A stretch of 64,000 bases of DNA from Brumimicrobium sp. (lineage in GTDB: Bacteria; Bacteroidota; Bacteroidia; Flavobacteriales_D; Crocinitomicaceae), in NCBI GenBank assembly GCA_023957385.1, contig JAMLGZ010000001.1, forward strand, positions 1,040,923 through 1,104,922, given 5' to 3'. Made by a program: the position numbers and the translations under genes. Positions 9,725 through 18,397 of the stretch are shown here, piece after piece (position 1 is the first letter of the stretch; the number at the start of each line of letters is the position of its first letter). Under the pieces are notes generated by a model. It was not told the DNA's origin and did no database searches. It was given only the letters and a program-made list of their open reading frames with translations.

Positions 9725-9732
9725 TAAGTTTG
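9725..9732 (+). promoter_or_regulatory. Bacteroidota -7 element (TAAGTTTG) for the DUF4197 gene
   Basis: Exact match to the TAnnTTTG consensus of the primary sigma factor of Bacteroidota, 16 bases before the ATG at 9749. No clear -33 TTTG at standard spacing was seen. Confidence 0.6.
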
Positions 9733-9748
9733 GAGAAAATCAAATAAA

Positions 9749-10495
9749 ATGAAAAAACTTATTTACTTATTTATCGCAGGAGGTTTACTTTTTAGTGTTC
9801 AATCTTGTGATGTTTTAGAGGAAGCCGCAGGTGCATTAGGAACGAATTCTAGCTCAGGAACAAGTTCTAGCTCATTGACAAATCAAGAAGTTATCTCTGG
9901 ACTTAAAGAAGCATTGAATGTAGGAATCAAGAATGCAGTGGATGTTACATCAATTACCGATGGTTTCTTTAAGAATAGTGAAATCAAAATACCTTTTCCA
10001 GAAAGTGCAAATGCAGTAAAGGAAAAAGCGATTGAATGGGGAATGAGTGGTCAAGTTGATAAAATCGTATTAACTTTAAATAGAGCTGCAGAAGATGCAG
10101 CTAAAGAAGCTACCCCAATCTTCTTAAATGCAATTAAGAATATGACTATTCAAGATGGATTTGCCATTTTAAATGGAGGAGACGGAGCTGCAACTAATTT
10201 CTTACGTAAGAATACGACGGATGCTTTAGTTACTGCATTCTCTCCAAAAGTTCAGAATTCGATTGAGAAAGTTAAATTAACTGAATATTGGGAGCCCGTT
10301 GCTACTAAATACAATCAAGCAATGATGCTTACAGGCGGTAAGAAAGTAGAGGTGGATCTAAATAAATATGTGACAGAAAAAGCTATTAATGGACTTTTTA
10401 ATATGGTTGAAAAGGAAGAAAATAAAATCCGTAAAGACCCTGTTGCACGAGTTACTGAGATTTTACAAAAAGTGTTTGGTTCAATAGGAAAGTAA
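9749..10495 (+). CDS. DUF4197-family lipoprotein
   Basis: 248 residues. It starts with a lipoprotein signal (LLFSVQSC, predicted lipidated Cys about residue 20), followed by a serine-rich linker. The rest matches DUF4197: GLKEALNVGIKNAV, then DGFFKNSEIKIPFPE, and later WEPVATKYNQAM. The biochemical role of the family is unknown. It is the first gene of a tight run with the nucleoside phosphorylase (1 base between stop and start) and the next lipoprotein. The exact -7 element just upstream suggests the run is transcribed from here. Confidence 0.85.
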   Translation: MKKLIYLFIAGGLLFSVQSCDVLEEAAGALGTNSSSGTSSSSLTNQEVISGLKEALNVGIKNAVDVTSITDGFFKNSEIKIPFPESANAVKEKAIEWGMSGQVDKIVLTLNRAAEDAAKEATPIFLNAIKNMTIQDGFAILNGGDGAATNFLRKNTTDALVTAFSPKVQNSIEKVKLTEYWEPVATKYNQAMMLTGGKKVEVDLNKYVTEKAINGLFNMVEKEENKIRKDPVARVTEILQKVFGSIGK

Positions 10496-10496
10496 T

Positions 10497-11363
10497 ATGT
10501 CAAGTCTGTTAGCATCCGAATTAGTATTGACACCCCAAGGTGCAGTTTATCATTTAGGGATTAAGCCGGAAGATTTAGCTCATAAGGTAATTGTTGTAGG
10601 CGATCAGGACAGAGTAGCTTTGGTGGCTAGCTTCTTTGATGAAATAACTCACAAAAGTCAACATCGTGAATTTGCTTGTCAAACCGGAATTTATAAAGGG
10701 AAAAGGATAACTGCACTTTCAACTGGGATTGGAACAGATAATATTGATATTGTTGTCAATGAGTTAGATGCATTGGTTAATATTGATTTACAAACCCGTG
10801 AGGAAAAAGCTCAGCAAACCTCTTTAGATATTGTTCGAATAGGAACCTGTGGTATTTTGCATGCTGATATTCCAGTAGGTAGTTTTATTCTTTCGACTCA
10901 TGCTTTAGGTATTGATAATGTAGGACATTTTTATAAAAGGAATCAATCTGAGGAAGTAAAGAAGCTTGAGCAAGAAATTGAAAAAAGAGTTAAATTACCT
11001 CAATTTGTGAAGCCATATTTAACGGAAGCATCTCCAGCATTATACACAAGATTGAATTCCAATAAGGTAGAGAGTGGAATTACTGTTACTAGTTCAGGGT
11101 TTTATGGTCCACAGGGTAGAAGATTGCGTATTCCTTTGGTAGAAGAAGGAATGCTAGATTCTTTTAGCGATTTTTCTTTTGAAGCTTATCGTATGACTAA
11201 TTTAGAGATGGAATGTTCGGCGTTGTTTTCTATTTCTTCAGCACTGGGGCATCAAGCAATTGGCATTTGTTTAGGTATTGCAAATCGTAGAAGAAAAGAA
11301 TTTATATCTGATTACTCTACGGAAATGAATGAATTAGTAAAGTATGTATTGGATAGAATTTAG
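10497..11363 (+). CDS. Nucleoside phosphorylase (uridine phosphorylase-like)
   Basis: 288 residues of the PNP/UDP phosphorylase family. Family features seen: the early VVGDQDRVALVASFFD segment (phosphate loop region), the STGIGTDNIDIVVNEL segment near residue 80, and the NLEMECSALFSI motif near residue 240, where the Met-Glu pair binds the ribose. These enzymes split nucleosides with phosphate to give free base and (deoxy)ribose 1-phosphate in salvage. The base specificity cannot be decided by eye; several Bacteroidota relatives are annotated only as nucleoside phosphorylase. It overlaps the next gene by 20 bases. Confidence 0.88.
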   Translation: MSSLLASELVLTPQGAVYHLGIKPEDLAHKVIVVGDQDRVALVASFFDEITHKSQHREFACQTGIYKGKRITALSTGIGTDNIDIVVNELDALVNIDLQTREEKAQQTSLDIVRIGTCGILHADIPVGSFILSTHALGIDNVGHFYKRNQSEEVKKLEQEIEKRVKLPQFVKPYLTEASPALYTRLNSNKVESGITVTSSGFYGPQGRRLRIPLVEEGMLDSFSDFSFEAYRMTNLEMECSALFSISSALGHQAIGICLGIANRRRKEFISDYSTEMNELVKYVLDRI

Positions 11364-12138
11364 AAGATATATTATAATCTTTTTTATAGTCCTTCTTGTT
11401 GTTGGATGTGATTCTAATACAAAAGTAAAGGAAGCCGATAAAGTAATTGTAACTATCGGAGGAGAAGAATATATCCGTCGAAAAATTGAAAGTAAGCTCC
11501 AAATTAGTTCAGTAGAAAAATACGATATACAGTTGTTTAGTGAATACCTAAATGAAGATACACTAAAGGATGTACTAATACTTGTGAACCGTAAAGATTT
11601 TGCTTTCCAGCATGCAAAAGCAAATAAATCAGAAGTATTTTTTGAAAAAACAATCTTCACAGCTCCATATAATTATGTTTTTGTATTAATGGGAGGAGAT
11701 AAAGAATTAATTTCAACCACACCTATTGGATCGAATGTGAATTATCCTTTGAACATTCACTTTTTAAAATTGACTTCTGAAGCAAAAACAGATTTTTATA
11801 TAGAATATCGAGTTCGAAATAGTTTATATCGAAATTATTATACTTTAAAAAAAGACCAATTATATTTAACTTTCAATTGTCCAGTATTTGATGAAATCGG
11901 GCGAAACCACCCAAAAGTATATGAAATAGAGCATGCTAAAAGCAAGGTGCGCATTGCAAAAGATATTGCGTTATACCAAGGAGAATTGGAAGGATACAAC
12001 CCAAAATCAATTTCAGATACAAACTACTATACTCCTCAAGGAATACTAAGAACCGATAGTTTGGTGGCTTATTTTATCTTTAATGAGAAAATCATGAAAT
12101 ATGTCACCCCGATGAAACCTATAGAGAAAATCAATTAA
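11344..12138 (+). CDS. Lipoprotein of unknown function
   Basis: 264 residues, family not recognised. The start has basic residues, a hydrophobic stretch IIIFFIVLLVV and a lipobox ending in GC near residue 22, so it is a predicted lipoprotein. The body is mostly soluble with alternating hydrophobic and charged residues and no clear repeat or catalytic motif. It overlaps the phosphorylase gene by 20 bases, which places it in the same operon. The function remains open. Confidence 0.7.
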   Translation: MYWIEFRRYIIIFFIVLLVVGCDSNTKVKEADKVIVTIGGEEYIRRKIESKLQISSVEKYDIQLFSEYLNEDTLKDVLILVNRKDFAFQHAKANKSEVFFEKTIFTAPYNYVFVLMGGDKELISTTPIGSNVNYPLNIHFLKLTSEAKTDFYIEYRVRNSLYRNYYTLKKDQLYLTFNCPVFDEIGRNHPKVYEIEHAKSKVRIAKDIALYQGELEGYNPKSISDTNYYTPQGILRTDSLVAYFIFNEKIMKYVTPMKPIEKIN

Positions 12139-12162
12139 CAATACCCACTTTCAATTTTTATT

Positions 12163-12176
12163 CCGATAGCTATCGG
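12163..12176. repeat. Perfect 14-base palindrome CCGATAGCTATCGG
   Basis: A perfect palindrome lies in the 211-base gap before the sigma factor gene, flanked by A/T-rich text with short TCAATTTT direct repeats. It could be a small dispersed repeat or a protein-binding site. No T-run follows it, so it is not a standard terminator. Confidence 0.5.
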
Positions 12177-12349
12177 CACTCAATTTTCAATTCTCCACTA
12201 ATCCCATAGCTTATGTATAAGAAATATTTTTACATTTGTTATATACTATATAAAGCAGCTATTTTATTAAAAAAGTAAATTTTTATAAGATGAAATTCAA
12301 ATCAGGCAACCATCTGATAAATGAAACGTTTTAAAATTGTAAAAGGAAA

Positions 12350-12922
12350 GTGGAAAACGATCAACTCAAGGAAATAATAAAGCAATGTGCGGAGCAGAAT
12401 AGAACAGCTCAGGAGCGATTGTTTAAGATGTTCTACGGGAAGATGATGGCGGTTTGTATGAGATACACGAAAGATCGAGACCAAGCGCAAGAAGTTGTCC
12501 AAGAGAGTTTTATAAAGATCTTTGATAAGCTGAAGGATTTTGATTTCTCAGGTTCATTTGAGGGCTGGATGAGAAGAATCATGGTGAATGCTTCCATTGA
12601 TGCATTGCGAAGAAGAAATAGACAACCTCTTCTTACAGATGAAGATTACGTTTTTGATAGTCACACCACAGAACAAGAACATGACTTTGGGGATGATTTA
12701 ATGAAAATGAAAGCAGAAACTGCCATGCAAGCAATTCAGGAATTATCACCTGCCTATCGCACGGTTTTTAGCCTGTATGTAATTGAGAACTATTCCCATA
12801 AAGAAATTGCTGAAATTTTGGGGATTAGTGAAGGAACATCAAAATCTAATTTAGCAAAAGCAAAGATGAATTTGCAAAAAGTATTGATAGAAAAATTTAA
12901 TAAGATAGAAAATGAGCGATAA
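12350..12922 (+). CDS. ECF-type RNA polymerase sigma factor
   Basis: 190 residues with a GTG start preceded by AAAAGGAAA, a rare purine-rich site in this window. Region 2 is seen at about residues 22-95 (RLFKMFYGKMMAVCMRYT, QEVVQESFIKIF, GWMRRIMVNASIDALRRR). Region 4 is at about residues 125-178 (LSPAYRTVFSLYVIENYSH, then EIAEILGISEGTSKSNL helix-turn-helix). It overlaps the next gene by 11 bases, which fits a sigma/anti-sigma-like pair. No upstream in-frame ATG is available because a stop occurs at 12332. The target regulon is unknown. Confidence 0.93.
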   Translation: MENDQLKEIIKQCAEQNRTAQERLFKMFYGKMMAVCMRYTKDRDQAQEVVQESFIKIFDKLKDFDFSGSFEGWMRRIMVNASIDALRRRNRQPLLTDEDYVFDSHTTEQEHDFGDDLMKMKAETAMQAIQELSPAYRTVFSLYVIENYSHKEIAEILGISEGTSKSNLAKAKMNLQKVLIEKFNKIENER

Positions 12923-14198
12923 AATTGAAAAAGCATTTAGAGAAAAACTTCAAAATTTTGAAGTTCCTTATGATGCATCTGCATGGCAGGCGGTCAATGC
13001 GCGCCTTGACGCGAATAGCGGAGCTCTTTCTTCAGGAAAATCATTTGGAAAAATGGCAAAATGGATTTCTGCTGCAGTTGTCGTAGGTGCAATTGTTGCC
13101 GGAGTTTATTATCTAAGTGGTAATAATAAATCTATTGTTGTTAATGATAAACAAGAAGTAAATAAGAACACAATTATTGAGAATGAAACTTCAGAGATAA
13201 AAAATGATAATACGGCAGTAGCCATAGAAGATACTCAGAAGTTAGCTAGTACTGAAAATGATAACCAACAAGTTGATAAAACAAATGTAGAAGTTGAAAA
13301 ATCAGAATTAAATAACACTTCTAATGCAACTACTTCTAAAAATACGTCATCTTCTATACCAGTGCTCGAAGGGAATGATTCAGATGATAATCACTCAAAG
13401 GATAATGGAGGAGCAGGAACACTTATTCCTACTGAATTCGTTGTTGGACAATTCATAGAATCCACTGTGTGTGAAGGAGCAAATGTAACTATACAAAATC
13501 CAGAAGTAAAGAATGGAAAGGTTCGTTTCAAAATGGATAATAAATGGATAATGTTGAATCCAACTGAAAGCTATTCATTTGTTGCTACTTCTTCTACAAC
13601 CATTGAATTTGTTAACAAAAATGGTGAAGTAATCGGTAAAGAGTACTTAAGTGTAATGGAGCGACCAACTGTTAACTTTAATTATAAAGCAAATATTTTT
13701 GATGAAGGACTTCCAGTAACTATGTGCACCGCTGATGGAAACTTTGTGTCATATACTTGGACTTTTGACAAAGATGTTATCTCAGGGAATGGAAATGCAA
13801 AATACTATTTCTTTGAGAAAGGTGATTATACAGTTAATTTAAAAGTAAAAGACATGAATGGTTGTGAAAATGAAATGAGCAAAAACATTCATATTAAAGA
13901 CAACTATAATTTGATGGCTGTAGATGCATTTAGACCTAACGATGCAGATTTGAGAAATACGACATTTATGCCATATTCTCTAACCCAACGTGATGTGAAA
14001 TTCCAAATGATTATCATAGACCCGACTGATAATGGAATCATCTTTACTTCTTCCAATGCTGAGAATGCTTGGGATGGAATGGATCAACGAACAGGTAAGA
14101 TGACTCCTGCTAACAAAGAATTTATCTGGAAAGTTCAGATTTATAATCCAGTTAGAAATGAAAGACCTGTTTATACAGGAACTATTATCCATGATTAA
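12912..14198 (+). CDS. Membrane partner of ECF sigma factor with PKD and gliding C-terminal-like domains
   Basis: 428 residues. A short cytoplasmic N terminus (KAFREKLQNFEVPYDASAW, residues 6-25) resembles the anti-sigma-like head found beside Bacteroidota ECF sigma factors. One membrane segment follows at about residues 51-69, then a long Asn/Ser/Thr/Glu-rich linker to about residue 170. A PKD-like fold lies near residues 255-328 (FVSYTWTFD, KGDYTVNLKVKD). The last 95 residues (VDAFRPNDADLRN, NAWDGMDQRTGK, FIWKVQIYN) resemble the gliding motility-associated C-terminal domain. Overlap with the sigma gene suggests a regulatory pair. Anti-sigma activity is inference. A terminator follows. Confidence 0.75.
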   Translation: MSDKIEKAFREKLQNFEVPYDASAWQAVNARLDANSGALSSGKSFGKMAKWISAAVVVGAIVAGVYYLSGNNKSIVVNDKQEVNKNTIIENETSEIKNDNTAVAIEDTQKLASTENDNQQVDKTNVEVEKSELNNTSNATTSKNTSSSIPVLEGNDSDDNHSKDNGGAGTLIPTEFVVGQFIESTVCEGANVTIQNPEVKNGKVRFKMDNKWIMLNPTESYSFVATSSTTIEFVNKNGEVIGKEYLSVMERPTVNFNYKANIFDEGLPVTMCTADGNFVSYTWTFDKDVISGNGNAKYYFFEKGDYTVNLKVKDMNGCENEMSKNIHIKDNYNLMAVDAFRPNDADLRNTTFMPYSLTQRDVKFQMIIIDPTDNGIIFTSSNAENAWDGMDQRTGKMTPANKEFIWKVQIYNPVRNERPVYTGTIIHD

Positions 14199-14227
14199 AT
14201 ATTAGTTTTAGTTAAATACAACAACAT

Positions 14228-14265
14228 AAAAAGCTTTAAGAAGTTAAAACCTTAAAGCTTTTTTT
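14228..14265 (+). terminator. Rho-independent terminator after the sigma/partner pair
   Basis: A 13-base stem AAAAAGCTTTAAG / CTTAAAGCTTTTT with a 10-base loop ends in a T-run. The symmetric A and T runs could let it work on both strands. Confidence 0.85.
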
Positions 14266-14332
14266 GTTTTTACACTCAAAGAAACATATTCCTAATTGGA
14301 TTGTTTGTGCTAAATACTATCTTTAAGGTGAA

Positions 14333-15139
14333 ATGTTAATACCTAAAAAAATATATATTCAGGAAGAGAATAAAGGAAAGTTTATAGAAGCTCTTGTTTA
14401 TCCGCTTTTATTGATATTCGTACTTTGGATTGTGTTCTTTTTAGACCGTATCTTCTATTTAGATTTATATAGATTTGGGGTTAAGCCATATACAATAGAA
14501 GGATTGAAAGGAGTTCTGTTTATGCCTTTTATCCATAGCCAAAAGGATTATTCCCATATCATTAATAATTCAATTCCAACATTCATTTTGATGGCTACGT
14601 TAATCTATTTTTACAAGGAAGTAGCTTTGAAAGTGATTTTAAGTATTTGGCTAGGAACAGGGTTTATGTTGTGGTATATTGCTGTGAATACAGGATCTTA
14701 TCATATTGGAATTTCAGGAATTATATATGGATTATTTGGATTTCTTTTTTTAAGTGGGTTTGTAATTCATTATCGCCCATTGCAAGCCATATCACTGTTT
14801 GTAGCATTTGTTTATGGATCTATGATCTGGGGAGTTTTACCAACAAAAGAGGCTATATCGTGGGAGGGGCATTTATCTGGACTAATAATTGGATTTTTCT
14901 TGGCAATTGTTTTTCGTAAAAAAGGACCGCAACCGCCTAAATATAAATATGAAATAGAAGCAGAACAAGACGAAGGAGAAGAGGATTTAGAAGCGTATTG
15001 GAAAGAGCCATCTCATGAATCTATAGATGATGAAATGACAATATCTAAACAAAAAAAAGAGCCGCCTTTTAGATCTTCATCCCCTGAAATTCAAGTTGAA
15101 TACCATTTTGTGGAAAAAGACAAGAGAAAGGAAAGTTAA
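14333..15139 (+). CDS. Rhomboid-family intramembrane serine protease
   Basis: 268 residues with about six membrane segments in the first 200 residues. Rhomboid hallmarks are present: HIINNSIPT in the loop after the second segment, the catalytic GISG motif (HIGISGIIYGL, about residue 127), and the catalytic histidine in WEGHLSGLIIG (about residue 181). The last 65 residues are a charged cytoplasmic tail rich in Glu, Asp and Pro. Rhomboids cut membrane-anchored substrates within or near the bilayer. The substrate is unknown. A near-consensus -7 box (TATCTTTA) lies at 14318-14325, just before the ATG. Confidence 0.9.
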   Translation: MLIPKKIYIQEENKGKFIEALVYPLLLIFVLWIVFFLDRIFYLDLYRFGVKPYTIEGLKGVLFMPFIHSQKDYSHIINNSIPTFILMATLIYFYKEVALKVILSIWLGTGFMLWYIAVNTGSYHIGISGIIYGLFGFLFLSGFVIHYRPLQAISLFVAFVYGSMIWGVLPTKEAISWEGHLSGLIIGFFLAIVFRKKGPQPPKYKYEIEAEQDEGEEDLEAYWKEPSHESIDDEMTISKQKKEPPFRSSSPEIQVEYHFVEKDKRKES

Positions 15140-15197
15140 AAAACTAAAAAGATTCTTAATTGTATCAAAAGTAGCATAAAAAGCATTTGATTTTTTT

Positions 15198-15205
15198 TAT
15201 TTTTG
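15198..15205 (+). promoter_or_regulatory. Bacteroidota -7 element (TATTTTTG) for trxB
   Basis: Exact TAnnTTTG match 38 bases before the trxB ATG, in the short gap after the rhomboid gene. Confidence 0.6.
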
Positions 15206-15243
15206 TTAGCGATCAAGGAAAATTTAAAAATTAAAGAATAAAT

Positions 15244-16194
15244 ATGAGTGATATAGAAAAAATCGACTGCCTGATTATAGGCTCTGGACCAGCAGGATAT
15301 ACTGCTGCAATATATGCTGCAAGAGCAGAAATGAAGCCTGTATTGTATCAAGGGATGCAACCTGGAGGACAATTAACCACAACGAATGAAGTCGAGAATT
15401 TTCCTGGGTATCCTGAAGGGATTAACGGACCAGAGATGATGATACAATTGCAGAAGCAAGCAGAGCGTTTTGAAACCGATATTCGATCAGGATTTATTGA
15501 AAGAGTAGATTTTTCTGGACAAGTGCACAAGTGTTGGGATGAAACAGGAAAAGAAATTCATGCCAAAACAGTAATTATATCCACAGGAGCTTCTGCCCAA
15601 TATTTAGGATTAGAATCGGAGCAAAAATATCTTAAAATGGGAGGAGGAGTTTCTGCTTGTGCAGTATGTGATGGATTTTTCTATAGAAATCAGGAAACAA
15701 TTATTGTGGGAGCCGGGGATTCTGCATGTGAAGAAGCTCATTATTTATCCAAGATTTGCTCTAAGGTTACAATGCTGGTTCGCCGTGATGAATTCAGAGC
15801 CTCTAAAATTATGGCAGAACGAGTAATGAAAACTCCAAATATTGAAATTTTATTTAATACAGAAACACTGGAAGTGTTAGGGGATGAACATGGAGTAACT
15901 GGAGCGCGTGTTATTAACAACAAAACGAAAGAAGAGAAAGACATTCCGTGTACTGGTTTCTTTGTTGCTATTGGACACAAACCTAATACGGATATTTTCA
16001 AAGATTATATCGAATTAGATGAAACAGGATATATTAAATACGCTCAACCAGGAACCTCAAAAACAAATGTTCCAGGAGTGTTTGTAGCAGGTGATGCAGC
16101 TGATAAAAATTATAGACAAGCGATTACGGCTGCTGGAACTGGATGTATGGCAGCATTGGATGCAGAAAGATATCTAGCTGCTCAAGAAGGATAA
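15244..16194 (+). CDS. trxB: Thioredoxin-disulfide reductase
   Basis: 316 residues, typical for the low-molecular-weight enzyme. The FAD-binding GSGPAGYTAAIYAARA motif is at the start, the redox-active CAVC pair with the family sequence CDGFF at about residues 140-147, the NADPH motif GAGDSACEEA shortly after, and the C-terminal FAD-contacting GVFVAGDAADKNYRQ. It reduces thioredoxin with NADPH in the cytoplasm. It could serve the TlpA-like thioredoxin encoded about 2 kb downstream only indirectly, because that protein is exported. Confidence 0.97.
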   Translation: MSDIEKIDCLIIGSGPAGYTAAIYAARAEMKPVLYQGMQPGGQLTTTNEVENFPGYPEGINGPEMMIQLQKQAERFETDIRSGFIERVDFSGQVHKCWDETGKEIHAKTVIISTGASAQYLGLESEQKYLKMGGGVSACAVCDGFFYRNQETIIVGAGDSACEEAHYLSKICSKVTMLVRRDEFRASKIMAERVMKTPNIEILFNTETLEVLGDEHGVTGARVINNKTKEEKDIPCTGFFVAIGHKPNTDIFKDYIELDETGYIKYAQPGTSKTNVPGVFVAGDAADKNYRQAITAAGTGCMAALDAERYLAAQEG

Positions 16195-16257
16195 AATTTA
16201 AACAATAATAAGCTTACATTAAGAAGATTTATTATTTTTACAACAAACATTAGAATT

Positions 16258-16365
16258 ATGGCTAAGAATAACGGAACTTATTTTGACAATACCACCATTG
16301 CATTAGGTACAATCTATACGGTATTTTTACTTGGGTTTATCGCAGCAATGCTAATTTGGGGATAA
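16258..16365 (+). CDS. 35-residue single-span membrane peptide
   Basis: This small frame begins at ATG 16258 and ends at TAA 16363-16365, in the 200-base gap between trxB and the DUF4290 gene. The peptide has a polar head (MAKNNGTYFDN), then a hydrophobic helix of about 21 residues (ALGTIYTVFLLGFIAAMLIWG) that reaches the C terminus. I do not recognise a family. The composition (one clean helix, small polar head, no charges in the helix) looks like a real small inner-membrane protein rather than a random frame. It would be co-directional with trxB and murA. Confidence 0.55.
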   Translation: MAKNNGTYFDNTTIALGTIYTVFLLGFIAAMLIWG

Positions 16366-16409
16366 TCCTCAAACTTATTTTGAAATAGAAAACAGTGGAA
16401 AATTTTTCA

Positions 16410-17039
16410 ATGAATGTACTCTCTTATAATACTGAAAGAGGGCAATTGCTTATACCTGAATATGGAAGGAATATTCAGAATATGATTGATTATGCTACCA
16501 AAATCAAATCACGTGAAGAGCGAAATAAAGCGGCTAAAGCGATTATTGATGTGATGGGGCAAATTAATCCTCATTTGAGAGACGTGGAGGATTATAATCA
16601 TAAATTATGGACTCATTTGTATATTATGAGTGATTTCAAAATTGATGTAGATTCTCCTTATGAAATTCCGGCTCCAGAGAAATTAAAAGAAAAACCAAAG
16701 CGATTACATTATCCTAAAAATAGTGGAAAATACGGACATTTTGGGTATTATTCTGAGAAGATTATTCAGGAGGTTACTAAGATGGAAGACCCTGAGGAAA
16801 AAGCATATTTTACGCAATTGATGGGAGACCTGCTGAAAAAGGATTATTTAACTTTCCATACCAATAATGTGGAAGATGTTGCGATTGTAGCTCACTTAAG
16901 AGAACTGTCTGGGGGGAAATTACATTTAGCACCTGAAGCTCTAACGGCTACTAACACTATTTTAAAACAAAGTGGCATCCAAATTTCTAATAATCCTAAA
17001 CGACTTAAAAGAAAGAAATCTAAAAAACGTAAGAAGTAA
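16410..17039 (+). CDS. DUF4290 domain protein
   Basis: 209 residues from the ATG at 16410. An in-frame GTG at 16395 would add five residues. The ATG is preferred because family members start with a few residues followed by a YNT motif, here MNVLSYNTERG. The conserved opening LLIPEYGRNIQNMIDYA and the basic tail (RLKRKKSKKRKK) fit DUF4290, a Bacteroidota family of unknown function. It sits 5 bases before murA, as DUF4290 genes commonly do, and is probably in the same operon. A nucleic-acid or envelope role is only a guess from the tail and neighbour. Confidence 0.85.
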   Translation: MNVLSYNTERGQLLIPEYGRNIQNMIDYATKIKSREERNKAAKAIIDVMGQINPHLRDVEDYNHKLWTHLYIMSDFKIDVDSPYEIPAPEKLKEKPKRLHYPKNSGKYGHFGYYSEKIIQEVTKMEDPEEKAYFTQLMGDLLKKDYLTFHTNNVEDVAIVAHLRELSGGKLHLAPEALTATNTILKQSGIQISNNPKRLKRKKSKKRKK

Positions 17040-17044
17040 TTTTT

Positions 17045-18349
17045 ATGGCATCATTTGAAATTTACGGAGGAAAGAAACTTAAAGGAGAAGTTTATCCACA
17101 AGGTGCAAAAAACGAGGCATTACAAGTTTTATGCGCTGTTCTTTTAACCCCTGAAAAGGTTACTATTTCAAATATTCCAGATATCATTGATGTCAATAAA
17201 TTAATTGAACTTTTACAAGCGATTGGAGTAAAAACCGAAAAGATTGAAAAAGGAACGTATAGCTTTGAAGCAAAGGAGGTAAATTTAGAATACCTTAAAA
17301 CAGAGGATTTTAGAAAAAGAGCAGGAGGTCTAAGAGGTTCAGTTATGATTATTGGCTCTTTGTTATCCCGATTTGGAATGGCATATATGCCAAAACCTGG
17401 AGGCGATAAAATTGGTAGAAGAAGATTAGACACCCATTTTGAAGGCTTAATTAAACTAGGCGCTAAATTCAATTTTGATTCGGTAGATCATTTTTATACA
17501 GTTGAAGCTAAGAAATTACAAGGTTTATACATACACATGGATGAGCCGTCTGTAACGGGAACAGCTAATATTGTAATGGCAGCCGTTTTAGCTAAAGGTA
17601 AAACTACTTTGTACAATGCAGCATGTGAGCCTTACTTACAGCAATTATGCACTATGCTAAATAGTATGGGAGCTAAAATTAAAGGTGCAGGAAGTAATCT
17701 GTTGGAAATTGAAGGAGTAACAGCATTGAAAGGATGCTCTCATAGAATTCTTCCAGATATGATTGAAATTGGTAGTTTCATTGGGCTTGCCGCTATGACT
17801 CAATCTGAAATCACTATAAAAAATGTAGGGTATAAACATTTGGGGATTATCCCAGATGTATTTAAACGTCTTGGAATAAAGATGGAATTAAAAGGGGATG
17901 ATATTTATATTCCTGCACAAGAGCATTATGAGATTGACACCTTTATTGATGGCTCTATTTTGACCATTTCAGATGCCCCTTGGCCAGGATTTACTCCAGA
18001 CCTACTAAGTATTGTATTGGTTGTTGCAACTCAAGCTAAAGGTAGTGTCCTTATCCATCAAAAAATGTTTGAATCGCGGTTGTTCTTCGTAGATAAGCTA
18101 ATTGATATGGGAGCACAGATTATTTTATGTGACCCGCATAGAGCCACTGTTATTGGGCTAAATAGAGCTAATAAATTGCGTGGAATTCAGATGACTTCTC
18201 CTGATATCCGTGCAGGTGTAGCACTTCTTATAGCCGCATTATCTGCCGAAGGGAAGAGTGTTATCCACAATATTGATCAGATTGATAGAGGATATCAGAA
18301 TATTGATATCAGATTAAAGAATTTAGGAGCAGATATTCGAAGAGTTTAA
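17045..18349 (+). CDS. murA: UDP-N-acetylglucosamine 1-carboxyvinyltransferase
   Basis: 434 residues, normal for MurA. The substrate-binding lysine-asparagine pair (GAKNEALQVL) lies near residues 20-30, followed by RAGGLRGSVMIIGSLLSRFG near residues 91-110. The position of the usual active-site Cys in the PGGDKIGRRRLDTH loop is occupied by Asp, the residue seen in naturally fosfomycin-tolerant MurA types. The enzyme catalyses the first committed step of peptidoglycan precursor synthesis, transferring enolpyruvate from PEP to UDP-GlcNAc in the cytoplasm. It follows DUF4290 by 5 bases and ends at a terminator. Confidence 0.96.
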   Translation: MASFEIYGGKKLKGEVYPQGAKNEALQVLCAVLLTPEKVTISNIPDIIDVNKLIELLQAIGVKTEKIEKGTYSFEAKEVNLEYLKTEDFRKRAGGLRGSVMIIGSLLSRFGMAYMPKPGGDKIGRRRLDTHFEGLIKLGAKFNFDSVDHFYTVEAKKLQGLYIHMDEPSVTGTANIVMAAVLAKGKTTLYNAACEPYLQQLCTMLNSMGAKIKGAGSNLLEIEGVTALKGCSHRILPDMIEIGSFIGLAAMTQSEITIKNVGYKHLGIIPDVFKRLGIKMELKGDDIYIPAQEHYEIDTFIDGSILTISDAPWPGFTPDLLSIVLVVATQAKGSVLIHQKMFESRLFFVDKLIDMGAQIILCDPHRATVIGLNRANKLRGIQMTSPDIRAGVALLIAALSAEGKSVIHNIDQIDRGYQNIDIRLKNLGADIRRV

Positions 18350-18373
18350 CCAATTTCTTTGGATTGGTTTTTG
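18348..18373 (+). terminator. Terminator after murA
   Basis: A stem AACCAAT / ATTGGTT with an 8-base loop is followed by five T. It overlaps the murA stop codon. Confidence 0.7.
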
Positions 18374-18397
18374 TTATGATATTGTAAATTTTATTCC

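Noticed and set aside
8442..9743. Longer cinA start at 9743
   Set aside because: The extra 19 residues are unlike the family, which begins with the KAGIITIGDELL-type motif directly after Met.
12163..12176. Terminator at the CCGATAGCTATCGG palindrome
   Set aside because: No loop and no following T-run; listed only as a palindrome.
12290..12334. A 14-codon frame before the sigma factor gene
   Set aside because: Very short, no conserved feature visible, and chance frames of this length are frequent; it only explains why the sigma factor cannot start upstream.
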